From contig NZ_JAGTTN010000006.1 in the NCBI RefSeq assembly GCF_020682705.1, positions 62,001-126,000 of the forward strand: DNA of 64,000 nt, in the 5' to 3' direction. Below the pieces are notes generated by a model. It had not been told where the DNA came from. It made no database searches and saw only the letters and a list, made by a program, of their open reading frames with translations. Made by a program: the position numbers and the translations under genes. Below are positions 34,346 to 42,777 of the stretch, piece after piece (positions within the stretch are counted from its first letter, which is position 1; each line of letters starts with the position of its first letter). This DNA comes from Microbacterium allomyrinae (GTDB lineage: Bacteria; Actinomycetota; Actinomycetes; Actinomycetales; Microbacteriaceae).

Positions 34346-36004
34346 TCACTCGCTGAGCTCGACCATGTTGTAGACCTCGTCCTGCACGGGGCTTGCCGGG
34401 TAGAACGTGACGCGCGAGTCGAACGCGAGCGTCGGGACCGGGTGCGCCAGCGGCACGCCGGGCAGGAACTCCATGATCTGCTCGTTCACCGCCTCGTACG
34501 CCGCGGTCTGCTCCTCTTCGGTGGCGAGGCCGCGCGCGGCGCTCAATGCGTCGAAGAGCTCGGTGTTGTCGAAGCCCCACTCGTTCGTCGGCAGTCCGAA
34601 GAACGTGCCGACGAAGTTGTCGGGGTCGTTGTAGTCGCCCGTCCAGCCCAGCAGGTGGATGCCGTGATCCGCGCCGCCCTGGATGAGGTCCAGGTACTCG
34701 ACCCACTCGTTCGTGACCGGGTTGAGCACGATTCCGACGGCCTCCAGCTGACTGGCGAGGTTCGTGAAGATCTGCTCGGGGTTCGGCATGTACGGCCGCG
34801 AGATGTTCACCGGGTAGTTGAAGGTGATCGTCAGCGGGTTCGCGTCGGTGTAGCCGGCTTCGGCCAGAAGCGCCTTGGCGGCGTCGGGGTCGTAGTCGTA
34901 CTCGGTGACGCCGTCGTTCCAGCCGATGACGGTGTCGGGCATGAACTGCGTCGCCGCCTCCGTGCCCTCGGGCAGGATCTGCGCGATGAGCGCGTCCTTG
35001 TCGATCGCGTGCGCGATCGCCTGACGCACCTTGATGTCGGACAGCCCGGGTGCGGCCTGGTTCATGCCCAGGTACAGGACGTTGAACGGCGCACGGTTGA
35101 CCAGCGAGAAGCCGGCGTCTTCGAGCGAGGTCAGGTCGGCGGGTGCGACGAGGTCGTAGCCGTCGATGCTGCCGGCCTCCAGCGCCTGACGGCGGGCCGT
35201 CGTGTCGCCGATGACGCGGAAGATGATCTCTTCCACGACACCCTGCTCGCCCCAGTAGTCGGGGTTGGCCGTGAGGATCGTCTGCTCACCGGGAGAGATC
35301 GAGTCGAACACGAACGGGCCGGTGCCGGTGGGGTGCTCCTGGCCGTACTCGCTCTGCACGGGAGCCTCTTCGGTTCCGCCGATGTCGTCGGCGCCGTACT
35401 CCTCGAGGGCTGTCGGGCTCTGGATCGAGAAGGACGGCAGCGAGAGGGCGGGGATGAATCCCGCGAACGGCTGCTTGAGCGTGATGGTGGCCTGGTAGTC
35501 GCTGTCGGCGGTGCAGGAGTCGTAGATCGACTCGTCGCCGAAGCCGCGCATGATGACGCCCCAGTAGTACGCCATGCTCTGCGAGGCGGCGACGCCGGTG
35601 AACGCGTTCTGCCGGTCGAAGTTGAAGCAGACGGCCTCGGCGTTGAAGTCGGTGCCGTCGTGGAACGTGACGCCTTCTTCGAGCGTGAACACGTAGGTGG
35701 TGTCGTCCGGCTGCTCCCAGCTCGACGCGAGGAGGGGCGCGGGGTCGGCGGTGCCGGGCACGGTGCCGACCAGGCCCTCGAACATCTGGCGTGCGACCCG
35801 GAACGTCTCGCCGTCGCTCGCGAAGGCGGGGTCGAGGCTGGCCGGGTCTCCGGACGCGCCGAACACGAACGTCGTGTCGACGTCGCTCGGCGCCTCGGTG
35901 CCGCCGCCTTCGTCGCGCTGACTGGCACAGGCGGTGAGAACGAGCGCCCCGACGGCGATCGCCGCGGCGCCGGTGAGCCAGCGCCTCTTCGAAATGTGGA
36001 GCAT
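34346..36004 (-). CDS. Peptide ABC transporter substrate-binding lipoprotein (SBP family 5)
   Basis: The 552-residue protein begins with a lipoprotein signal: basic KRR, a hydrophobic core, and lipobox LTAC with Cys26. The mature part has the SBP_bac_5 layout, including SLDPAFASDGETFRV near the start and the late family motif near PNPEQIF. It would be tethered to the outer face of the membrane and deliver oligopeptides or similar ligands. I chose ATG 36004 with GGAAGG upstream; an ATG 18 bases earlier is less likely. It is the first gene of the unit that continues to dppB and dppC. Confidence 0.92.
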   Translation of the reverse strand: MLHISKRRWLTGAAAIAVGALVLTACASQRDEGGGTEAPSDVDTTFVFGASGDPASLDPAFASDGETFRVARQMFEGLVGTVPGTADPAPLLASSWEQPDDTTYVFTLEEGVTFHDGTDFNAEAVCFNFDRQNAFTGVAASQSMAYYWGVIMRGFGDESIYDSCTADSDYQATITLKQPFAGFIPALSLPSFSIQSPTALEEYGADDIGGTEEAPVQSEYGQEHPTGTGPFVFDSISPGEQTILTANPDYWGEQGVVEEIIFRVIGDTTARRQALEAGSIDGYDLVAPADLTSLEDAGFSLVNRAPFNVLYLGMNQAAPGLSDIKVRQAIAHAIDKDALIAQILPEGTEAATQFMPDTVIGWNDGVTEYDYDPDAAKALLAEAGYTDANPLTITFNYPVNISRPYMPNPEQIFTNLASQLEAVGIVLNPVTNEWVEYLDLIQGGADHGIHLLGWTGDYNDPDNFVGTFFGLPTNEWGFDNTELFDALSAARGLATEEEQTAAYEAVNEQIMEFLPGVPLAHPVPTLAFDSRVTFYPASPVQDEVYNMVELSE

Positions 36005-36247
36005 GTGCTGTGCACCTTCCATATCGTGTGGGCCTTGCTGCACGTCATCGTGGAGCCAGGTGCGCTCAGCCCTCAGCGGGGTGTGATGCCTTGACGCTAC
36101 CGGCGCAGGGCCGCACCGACGGTTACACCTGTGTCTCGATTGTGTTTCGACCCGTCCGGATGCCGATTGCTCAGCGATCTGCGCGACGCCGGCGCTGATG
36201 CGGGGGCAGAAGTGTCAACCCGGCCTCGCCGGATGCCCCGGTGCCGA

Positions 36248-36253
36248 TAGCGT
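36248..36253 (+). promoter_or_regulatory. TAGCGT -10 box, leaderless start
   Basis: TAGCGT ends six bases before the ATG at 36260, and no Shine-Dalgarno is visible, so the transcript probably begins at or near the ATG. Confidence 0.4.
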
Positions 36254-36259
36254 TGAGCC

Positions 36260-37123
36260 ATGGCGCGGACACGGGGCGAGACACCGGTGCCCACCGCCCG
36301 TCTGTCGGACGGGACGCTCGCGCGGATCGTCCCTTCGAGCTTCGGCGGCGGCTGGGAGCTGGACGTCGACGGCACCCCCCAGTCGCACGTGGATCTGGAC
36401 GATCCCACCCACCTCCACTTCGAATACATCGCCCGCATGGGCGCGGTGATCGACCGGCTCCGGATGCCGCGCCAGCCCTTGACCGCGATCCACCTCGGCG
36501 CCGGCGCCCTGACCATCCCGCGCTACGTCGAGGCGACCCGGCCGGGTTCGCGCCAGCAGGTCGTCGAGCTCGAGCCCGCGCTGTGGGACCTCGTGCGGGA
36601 GAACCTCCCCCTGCCCCGCGGCGCGACGATCCGGGTCAGGATCGGCGACGCCCGCGAAGGACTCGGACGCCTGCCGGCCGGGCTCGTCGGCGCCGCGGAC
36701 CTCGTCGTGTCGGACGTCTACTCGGGCGCCCAGACGCCCGCGCACCTGACCACCGTCGAGTTCTTCACCGAGGCGGCGCGGTTCCTCGCGCCGGACGGCG
36801 TGCTCCTGGTAAATGTCGCCGACGGCGCCGGCCTGGCGTTCGCCCGGCGCGAAGTCGCGACCGTGTCGGCGGTGCTCGAGCACGTCATCGTGCTCGCCGA
36901 GGTGCAGACCCTCAAGGGCCGCCGCTTCGGCAACCTCGTGATCGCCGCATCGCGGGCACCCCTTCCGACCGAGTGGCTGCCCCGGCTCATGGCCGCCGGT
37001 CCTCATCCTGCGAAGGTCGCCGAGGGGCGCGAAGTCGTCGAGTTCATCCGCGGCACGAGGGTCGCCACCGACGCCGATGCGACGGCCTCGCCCAAGCCCT
37101 CGGCATCCGTGTTCGATCGCTGA
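36260..37123 (+). CDS. Spermidine synthase-like methyltransferase-fold protein
   Basis: The 287-residue protein has a Rossmann methyltransferase fold as in the spermidine synthase family. Its nucleotide-binding strand reads AIHLGAGALTIPR, the acidic second strand ends QQVVELEPAL, the RIGDAREGL motif follows, then DLVVSDVYSGAQTP, where polyamine synthases have their catalytic aspartate. The C-terminal VIAASR strand matches the family. Many actinobacterial members of this group are not proven polyamine synthases, so the substrate is uncertain. It stands alone, followed by a TPR-like gene. Confidence 0.85.
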   Translation: MARTRGETPVPTARLSDGTLARIVPSSFGGGWELDVDGTPQSHVDLDDPTHLHFEYIARMGAVIDRLRMPRQPLTAIHLGAGALTIPRYVEATRPGSRQQVVELEPALWDLVRENLPLPRGATIRVRIGDAREGLGRLPAGLVGAADLVVSDVYSGAQTPAHLTTVEFFTEAARFLAPDGVLLVNVADGAGLAFARREVATVSAVLEHVIVLAEVQTLKGRRFGNLVIAASRAPLPTEWLPRLMAAGPHPAKVAEGREVVEFIRGTRVATDADATASPKPSASVFDR

Positions 37124-37239
37124 CGGATGCCGGCGCGCCCGGCGCGTGCGTCACGACCGGCGTGGCACGCCGCACCCCCATTCGCGGCGGGGCACACTGG
37201 ATGAGCGGTCCCGGGCAGCGCGGGCGAAGGGAGTCAACA

Positions 37240-37827
37240 GTGAGCTATATCCGCGGGTACGACCCCGACACACTGCGCGAGCAGGTCGACGCCCGACAGT
37301 GCCGCGAGCGCCTCGAAGAGATCGGCGATCAGCGGAGCCTCCCGGCCCTGCTGGAGCGAGTCTGGCTGTTGAAGGTGCTGGAGCGCCCCGACGATGCGAT
37401 CGGCATCTCGGAGCAGTCCGTGAGGGTCGCCCGCATGGCCGGCACCCGCCGGGATCTGCTGCGTGCGCGCATCCTCCACGCCACGATCCTGCAGGCGCGC
37501 GGCGCGTACGCTGCCGCCGATCAGGAGCTCACCACCTGCGCCGAAGAGGCCGAGGGTCAGGGATGGGCCGGCATCGCGGCATTCGCCTACCAGCACCGCG
37601 GCAAGGTCAACTTCGACGACGGCGATTTCGAGGGCGCCCGTCGCGACTTCAAGCGCGCCCTGTTCCTGCGCCAGGAATCCGGCGCGACCGATGAGCAGCT
37701 CGAGTCGACACTGCTGGCCATCGACGCCGCAGACCGGCGCCGAGCCGCGGCTGGGCCCCCGCACCCCGAGGCTCGGGACGACGCGCTCGCGGCGTCTGGA
37801 GTGGGCGCAGGGACCGTAGCGAGTTGA
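37240..37827 (+). CDS. TPR-like repeat protein, 195 aa
   Basis: The sequence is almost entirely helical, with three or four tetratricopeptide-like helix pairs. The clearest is FAYQHRGKVNFDDGDFEGAR, followed by RDFKRALFLRQE. A charged, disordered tail begins near residue 160. The GTG start at 37240 has AAGGGAG six bases upstream. There is no enzymatic motif; it probably acts as an adaptor. Confidence 0.8.
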   Translation: MSYIRGYDPDTLREQVDARQCRERLEEIGDQRSLPALLERVWLLKVLERPDDAIGISEQSVRVARMAGTRRDLLRARILHATILQARGAYAAADQELTTCAEEAEGQGWAGIAAFAYQHRGKVNFDDGDFEGARRDFKRALFLRQESGATDEQLESTLLAIDAADRRRAAAGPPHPEARDDALAASGVGAGTVAS

Positions 37828-37906
37828 ACGGGGCGCGACGCGGCGATTCGATCGGCTGCGGAGAGGACTCGCCCGCGTTCTTGCCGCCAGTGTCGTAGAT
37901 ACGTTC

Positions 37907-37912
37907 TAGTCT
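37907..37912 (+). promoter_or_regulatory. TAGTCT -10 box, leaderless SprT-like gene
   Basis: TAGTCT ends seven bases before the ATG at 37920, with no Shine-Dalgarno between, which is consistent with a leaderless transcript. Confidence 0.45.
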
Positions 37913-37919
37913 CACCATC

Positions 37920-38408
37920 ATGTCGGAACTTCACCGCGTGCGGCACTGGGCCGATGCCCTCATCGCCGCCCACCTCGACCCCTCGTGGACGTTCGCGTTC
38001 GACAACGCGAAGCGCCGCGCGGGGCTGTGCGACTACACGCACAAGCGCATCAGCCTGTCGCGCTACCTCACGGCGCGGTACGACGACGACACGAACCATC
38101 AGACTCTCCTGCACGAAGTGGCCCACGCGCTCGCCGGCGCCGGCGCAGGTCACGGCCCGAAGTGGAAGGCCGTCGCGCGCGAGCTCGGCTACGTCGGCGG
38201 CACCACCCACCACGGCGAGACCGCCACAGAGCTCGCTCCTTGGATCGGAGTGTGCCCCGCCGGGCACATCGCCTACCGTCATCGCAAGGCCACCCGCCCC
38301 ACGTCGTGTGCGAAGTGCGCGCCCCGATTCGACGAGCGCCACGCCTTCGTCTGGACGCGTCGCGAGATCACTCCCGCCGCCCGTCTGGCGGCACTGACCC
38401 CGCGGTAG
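37920..38408 (+). CDS. SprT-like zinc metalloprotease-domain protein
   Basis: The 162-residue protein has the zinc motif HEVAH at residues 65-69, a further histidine in GHGPKWK, and a C-terminal zinc-ribbon-like cysteine pattern (CPAGH...CAKC). This is the SprT-like arrangement known from proteases that act on DNA-bound or misfolded proteins. Size and motif order fit small bacterial SprT-like proteins. Its substrate is unknown. Confidence 0.88.
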   Translation: MSELHRVRHWADALIAAHLDPSWTFAFDNAKRRAGLCDYTHKRISLSRYLTARYDDDTNHQTLLHEVAHALAGAGAGHGPKWKAVARELGYVGGTTHHGETATELAPWIGVCPAGHIAYRHRKATRPTSCAKCAPRFDERHAFVWTRREITPAARLAALTPR

Positions 38409-38416
38409 CAGCCCGC

Positions 38417-39133
38417 TCAGTACGCGACGAAGACTCCGTCGCGCAGGACCGGGACGATGGATGCCGCATCCACCTCGGCAGCGGCGAGCACCTCGTCGCG
38501 CATGCCTCGGTCGAGCAGCTCCTGACCCGACCCGCTCGCGGTGAGCAGGTGCCGCAGAGCGCCGCGGAGCCCGCGGAACGCCTCGCCCGCGGCGGCAGCC
38601 TCGGGCGAGGTGTGGTCGATGCCCAGGGCACCGAGTGCGTCGATGATCGCGCCCGCCCCGAGGTGATCCTCGACGGCGAATCGGAGCGCCACGCCATCCG
38701 ATCCCCGAGCCTGTCGAACCGCGCTCCCCGTGAGCTCGCCCGCGGCGATGATCGCGACGCTCGTGCGTGCACCTCTACGCTCCTGCTCGGCGAGCACGGC
38801 GCGCGCCACCGCCGACGCGTTGCGCAGGCAGCCGAGCATGACGACCCCTCCGGTCGAGGCGGCCGCGGCGGCGACGGCGGCGCCGTTCAGCGACACCGCA
38901 TGCGCGGAGGCATCGAGAGGCACACCCGCGGCGGCTCCGACCCTGGCTCCGCCCTCGACGCCATCCCCTCGCGGCGCCTCGCTGTTCGCTTCGAGGGCGT
39001 CGGTCACGGTCGTCGAGAAGCGCAGCACGTCGACGACGACGACGATCTCGGCGGGCGCGAGAGCTGCCAGCCCCGACGCACCCCACTCGTGGCGGACCTG
39101 ATATCGCCGCTGGTCGAACGGGCTCTCGGGCAT
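38417..39133 (-). CDS. 2-phosphosulfolactate phosphatase family protein (ComB-like)
   Basis: The 238-residue protein carries the strands typical of the ComB family: VVVDVLRFSTTVTDAL, then SLNGAA, GCLRNASAVA, AIIAAGE and EDHLGAGAIIDAL. In methanogens ComB works in coenzyme M synthesis. Actinobacterial homologs have no established substrate, so only the family is asserted. TACGCT lies six bases before its ATG, again a leaderless pattern. It is convergent with the SprT-like gene with 8 nt between. Confidence 0.85.
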   Translation of the reverse strand: MPESPFDQRRYQVRHEWGASGLAALAPAEIVVVVDVLRFSTTVTDALEANSEAPRGDGVEGGARVGAAAGVPLDASAHAVSLNGAAVAAAAASTGGVVMLGCLRNASAVARAVLAEQERRGARTSVAIIAAGELTGSAVRQARGSDGVALRFAVEDHLGAGAIIDALGALGIDHTSPEAAAAGEAFRGLRGALRHLLTASGSGQELLDRGMRDEVLAAAEVDAASIVPVLRDGVFVAY

Positions 39134-39139
39134 CGCTCC

Positions 39140-39145
39140 AGCGTA
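39140..39145 (-). promoter_or_regulatory. TACGCT -10 box, leaderless ComB-like gene
   Basis: TACGCT on the minus strand ends six bases before the ATG at 39133. Confidence 0.35.
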
Positions 39146-39206
39146 CGTCGCGGCATCCGTCGTCTATCTCCGCCGTGGCGCGCTCCTCCAGGCGAACTCC
39201 CCAGTT

Positions 39207-39282
39207 CACTTCATGTGCTCTCGCCGAGCGCACACCTCGCGAACGCGCCGGACGTGTGCGTTCGGTGAGAGCACATGAAGTG
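39207..39282. repeat. Long palindromic element (29-bp stem, 18-nt loop)
   Basis: Positions 39207-39235 pair with 39254-39282 with only two mismatches, both of the G-T type. It lies between divergent genes. The half-site TTCATGTGCTCTCGCCGAG reappears at 60496-60514 with a degenerate partner, so this belongs to a dispersed family. Confidence 0.75.
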
Positions 39283-39297
39283 GCCGGTCAGGAACGG

Positions 39298-39999
39298 ATG
39301 CCGGTGCAACACTGGAGCATGCGGATCCTGCTGAAGCTCGTGATCGACTGCGACCCGGACGCCGCGTGGCGCGCAGTGCACTCCCCGCGCGCGGTCGCCG
39401 AGCTGTATGGACCGCTCCTCGACCTCGAGCCCCTCGTGCCGAACGGGCTGCCGACGGCGTGGAGTCCGGGCGACGACGTGCCCGTGCAGCTGTCGGCACT
39501 GGGCGTCGTGCCCATGGGGCGCCAGCTCATCCACATGAGCGAGCGCCACCTGGACGAATCCGCGGGCGGGGTGCGGATCTTCCGCGACAGCGGCATTCCG
39601 CTGACCGGTCCGCTCGCCAGCCTCGACGTGTGGGATCACCAGATGGCGATCTCCGCCGCGCCGGGCGAGCCGGGCAAGACGCTGTGGCGCGACCGGCTCG
39701 TGATCGGCGGCCCCACCGCCCTGGCACTCTGGCCCGTGCTGTGGGGCATGTGGCAGTGGCGTGGCGCGCGCATCCGAGCGCTCGCCCCGACCTGGGCGCA
39801 CGACCCCGAGCCCACCGAACCCGAGCCCGCCGTCTCCGAGCCGGCCACCCCCGAGCGGGCCACCCCCGAGCCGAGCGCAACGGGGTCGACGACATCCGAG
39901 CCCGCTACCCCCGGACTAAGCGCGACCCGATCGAGGAGGTCCGGGTCGAAGCCACTCGAGCCCACCACCGACGTCACTCCCTCCACGCCCGATGAGTGA
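39298..39999 (+). CDS. SRPBCC-like hypothetical protein with Pro/Thr/Glu-rich tail
   Basis: The protein has about 233 residues. The first 160 resemble a SRPBCC/START-like ligand-binding fold (an opening strand ILLKLVIDC, helix DAAWRAV, and WRDRLVI and WPVLWGMWQWR near the end). The remaining 70 residues are a low-complexity tail of EPATPE-type repeats. ATG 39319 is an alternative start. The stop overlaps the next gene by eight bases, so the two are co-translated. Confidence 0.72.
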   Translation: MPVQHWSMRILLKLVIDCDPDAAWRAVHSPRAVAELYGPLLDLEPLVPNGLPTAWSPGDDVPVQLSALGVVPMGRQLIHMSERHLDESAGGVRIFRDSGIPLTGPLASLDVWDHQMAISAAPGEPGKTLWRDRLVIGGPTALALWPVLWGMWQWRGARIRALAPTWAHDPEPTEPEPAVSEPATPERATPEPSATGSTTSEPATPGLSATRSRRSGSKPLEPTTDVTPSTPDE

Positions 40000-40513
40000 C
40001 GTGGTCGTCCGGATCGCGACGGTCGACGACGCTCCCGCGATCGCGCGGGTGCATGTGCAGGTCTGGCGCGAGACGTATACGGACAAACTGCCCGCCCCGA
40101 TCGTGAAAGGGCGCCCGGTCGCAGAGCGGGCGGCGGCGCTGCGGCGCCTGATCGCGGGTGAGAGTGCGCTGGGTCCGCAGACGATCTGGGTCGCCGAGCG
40201 GGCCGGTGTCGTCATCGGCTTCGCCTGGGCGGGCGACTCCCGCGATGCCGACAGACCGACCGATGCCGAGTTGTACGCGATCAACGTCGTGCAGGCGCAT
40301 CACGGCACGGGCGCGGGGCAGCTGCTGCTCAGCGCCTCAGTGGGCGACGGGCCGGCGTCGCTGTGGATGCTCGAGGACAACCCGCGCGCCCGCGCGTTCT
40401 ACGAGCGCAACGGCTTCGTGGCCGACGGCACCACGAAGGTCGACGAACAGCTCGGCGACGCGCGTGAGATCCGCCTCGTGCGCACGGAGCCGCGCGTCAC
40501 GGCCGGGGGATGA
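39992..40513 (+). CDS. GNAT family N-acetyltransferase
   Basis: The 173-residue protein has the GNAT order: RIATVDDAPAIARVHV at the N-terminus, the IGFAWAGD strand, the acetyl-CoA loop region with HHGTGAG in place of the usual Q/RxxGxG/A, and the late LEDNPRARAFYERNGF motif. The substrate is unknown. Its last 17 bases overlap the end of the convergent FMN reductase gene. Confidence 0.88.
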   Translation: MSDVVVRIATVDDAPAIARVHVQVWRETYTDKLPAPIVKGRPVAERAAALRRLIAGESALGPQTIWVAERAGVVIGFAWAGDSRDADRPTDAELYAINVVQAHHGTGAGQLLLSASVGDGPASLWMLEDNPRARAFYERNGFVADGTTKVDEQLGDAREIRLVRTEPRVTAGG

Positions 40514-41090
40514 CGGTGAGCACGCGCGCGGTGTACTCCAGGAACTTCGCCATGAAGGTCCGCAGGAACCCCTCGGTCGCCGGGACCGTGACCTCGCCGT
40601 CGGCCTCGATCAGTCCCGGCGTGAAGTGGATGTAGGCCTCGGGCGTCGTCATCTGCCGCGCGTTGAGGAAGCTCAGGGTCGCGCGCAGCGACTGCTGGCC
40701 GACCGCCGTCCCGATCTGACCGGGTGAGGCGCCGATGACGGCCGTCGGCTTGTCGGACCACGCGTTCTGGCCCCACGGACGGCTGCCCCAGTCGATCGCG
40801 TTCTTCAGAGCACCCGGGATCGAGCGGTTGTACTCGGGCGTGACGAACAGCACCGCGTCGGCCGAGCGCACCGCCGCCTTGAAGTCGAGGGCCGTCTGCG
40901 GGTAGTCCGCGTCGAGGTCGCGGTCGTACAGCGGCAGGTCGGCGTACGAGATCTCGAAGAACTCGAACTCGGGCGGTGCGACGCGCTCCAGCGCCGTCGC
41001 CAGACGCCGGTTGATGGACTCGCGCGACAGGCTCCCGATGATGACGCCGACGCGATAGGGGGGCTCGTGCTCCACGATCTCGATCTGCAT
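40497..41090 (-). CDS. NADPH-dependent FMN reductase
   Basis: The 197-residue protein is flavodoxin-like, with RVGVIIGSLSRES at the FMN phosphate site, LPLYDRDLD, VLFVTPEYNRSIPGALKNAIDW and the AVIGASPGQIGT strand-loop. This is the pattern of NADPH:FMN or quinone reductases. I chose the ATG at 41090 because the conserved region starts soon after, although the Shine-Dalgarno is further away than ideal. Confidence 0.9.
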   Translation of the reverse strand: MQIEIVEHEPPYRVGVIIGSLSRESINRRLATALERVAPPEFEFFEISYADLPLYDRDLDADYPQTALDFKAAVRSADAVLFVTPEYNRSIPGALKNAIDWGSRPWGQNAWSDKPTAVIGASPGQIGTAVGQQSLRATLSFLNARQMTTPEAYIHFTPGLIEADGEVTVPATEGFLRTFMAKFLEYTARVLTVIPRP

Positions 41091-41151
41091 GCCTTCAGCC
41101 TGCACCTCCCTCGCGGAACCCGCCACCGGTCGGGCCGTCCACGCCCACCAC

Positions 41152-41200
41152 GACGAGCGGATGCCGCCGCGCGAAGCCTGCGCGGCGGCATCCGCTCGTC
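41152..41200 (-). terminator. 21-bp perfect hairpin terminator after ABC exporter operon
   Basis: Positions 41152-41172 pair perfectly with 41180-41200 around a seven-base loop. It begins three bases past the permease stop codon. With no T-run it still forms one of the strongest hairpins in the window. Confidence 0.75.
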
Positions 41201-41202
41201 TG

Positions 41203-42777
41203 TCAGTCGGCGAGCGCCTCGACCGGTGCGACGCGCGTCGCGAGGCGGGTCGGCACCACGGCCGCGATCAGGGTCAGCACCGCCGTCGCCACCACGATGA
41301 TCGCCACCGGGACCCACGGCACGGCCGGTGCGACGAGGGTCGGCGCCGAGAACGCCGGCGGCACGGGCACGGCTCCGAGCAGCGACTGCGCCCCCGCCCA
41401 GCCGTAGACGACGCCGAGCACGAGCCCGGTCACGGTCGCGGTGATCGTGATGTGCGCCGCCTCGAGCAGCACCATGCGCCGCACCTGGCCGGTCGAGACG
41501 CCGAGCGCGCGCAGCAGCCCCAGCTCGCGACGCCGCTGCACCACGCCGATCGTGAGCAGGTTCACGAGGCCGACGGCGGCGATCACCGCAGACACCGCCA
41601 CGAGACCCATCATGATTCCGGCGAAGGTGTCCATCAGGGTCGTCAGGTCCGCCGGCAGCGGGCCGTCGGCCGAGGCCGCGAAGACGGCTTTCACCGTCTC
41701 GAGCGCCACGGCGAACATCGTCACCAGGGTGACGCCCATCACCACTCCGATCGCCATGCGACTGGATCGCTCGGGATAGCGCAGGGCGTTCTCGGCGGCC
41801 AGGCGCGCCGTCGCCGAGCGGCCGAACATCCGCCCGACGAGCCGCAGCACCGGCGGCATGACCAGTGTCGCGCCGAGCGCCAGCCCGGTGAACGACAGGA
41901 TGCCGCCGAAGAACGCGACGATCACGCCCAGGGGCGACACGAGTCCGAGGCCGATCCCACCCGCGAGCAGCGCTCCGCCGGTGGCGAAGAGCGCGATCGC
42001 ACCCCCGTTGCGCACGCCGCGCCGGGAGAAGGCGTCGTGGGGCGCTTCGACCGAGCCGCCGAGCGCCTGCAGCGGTGTGACCGTCAGCACGCGCCGAGAG
42101 CCCGCCCAGGCCGCGGCCCACGTGGTGAGCGCGACGACCGCGGCCGGCACCAGGAGCACCGGCTGGACGACGGCGTACTCCACGCCCTCGATTCCGAGCA
42201 GCTGCGCGGCGAGCGCGACGCCTGCTCCGGCCGCGAGGGTTCCGGCGACGAGTCCCAGCACCGCTCCGATCACTCCGACGATGAGGCCCTGGCGCGCGAT
42301 CTCGGCGCGCTGCGACCGCGCCGAGGCGCCGATCAGCCGCAGGAGCGCGATGCGCCGAGTACGCCCGGCCACTACGGTGGCGAAGGTGTTCGCCGTGACG
42401 ATCGAGGCGACGTATACGGCCACGCCGACCAGCAGGAAGCTCATGATCGCGAGCACCGCGGCGAGCAGCTCGCTCTCGCCGATGTACGGATCCGCACGCA
42501 GCAGCGCCGCGATGAAGCCGGTGGCGCTCAGCAGCAGCGCGCCGAAGGCGCTCGAGATCGCCGCCACGAGGATGCTCGCCCCCATCCCGCGCTCCCGGAG
42601 CCACGCACGTCGCGAGGGCACGCGCTGCACTCCCGCGGCGACAGCCGAGTCGGGGCGGCGCTCCCCCGCGGCGAGCTGTCGGTCCACGGCTCCGCCGCCC
42701 GCACCGTGCCGCGGGGCAGCGATCCGGGAGCCCTGCTGCGGCGAGGCCGTTCGTGTCGTCGATGGCTCGGCGCTCAT
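41203..42777 (-). CDS. FtsX-like ABC exporter permease
   Basis: The 524-residue protein has two FtsX-type membrane modules, about 65-210 and 345-515. Each has the pattern of a first span, a cytoplasmic R-R-R-E/A-LLR-x-LG motif (RRIALLRLIGAS; RRRELGLLRALGVS), then two more spans. Spans also lie between the modules. There is no large extracellular MacB domain. With the ATPase encoded just upstream it forms a mechanotransmission-type or lipoprotein/peptide exporter. The start overlaps the ATPase stop by 4 nt. Confidence 0.88.
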   Translation of the reverse strand: MSAEPSTTRTASPQQGSRIAAPRHGAGGGAVDRQLAAGERRPDSAVAAGVQRVPSRRAWLRERGMGASILVAAISSAFGALLLSATGFIAALLRADPYIGESELLAAVLAIMSFLLVGVAVYVASIVTANTFATVVAGRTRRIALLRLIGASARSQRAEIARQGLIVGVIGAVLGLVAGTLAAGAGVALAAQLLGIEGVEYAVVQPVLLVPAAVVALTTWAAAWAGSRRVLTVTPLQALGGSVEAPHDAFSRRGVRNGGAIALFATGGALLAGGIGLGLVSPLGVIVAFFGGILSFTGLALGATLVMPPVLRLVGRMFGRSATARLAAENALRYPERSSRMAIGVVMGVTLVTMFAVALETVKAVFAASADGPLPADLTTLMDTFAGIMMGLVAVSAVIAAVGLVNLLTIGVVQRRRELGLLRALGVSTGQVRRMVLLEAAHITITATVTGLVLGVVYGWAGAQSLLGAVPVPPAFSAPTLVAPAVPWVPVAIIVVATAVLTLIAAVVPTRLATRVAPVEALAD

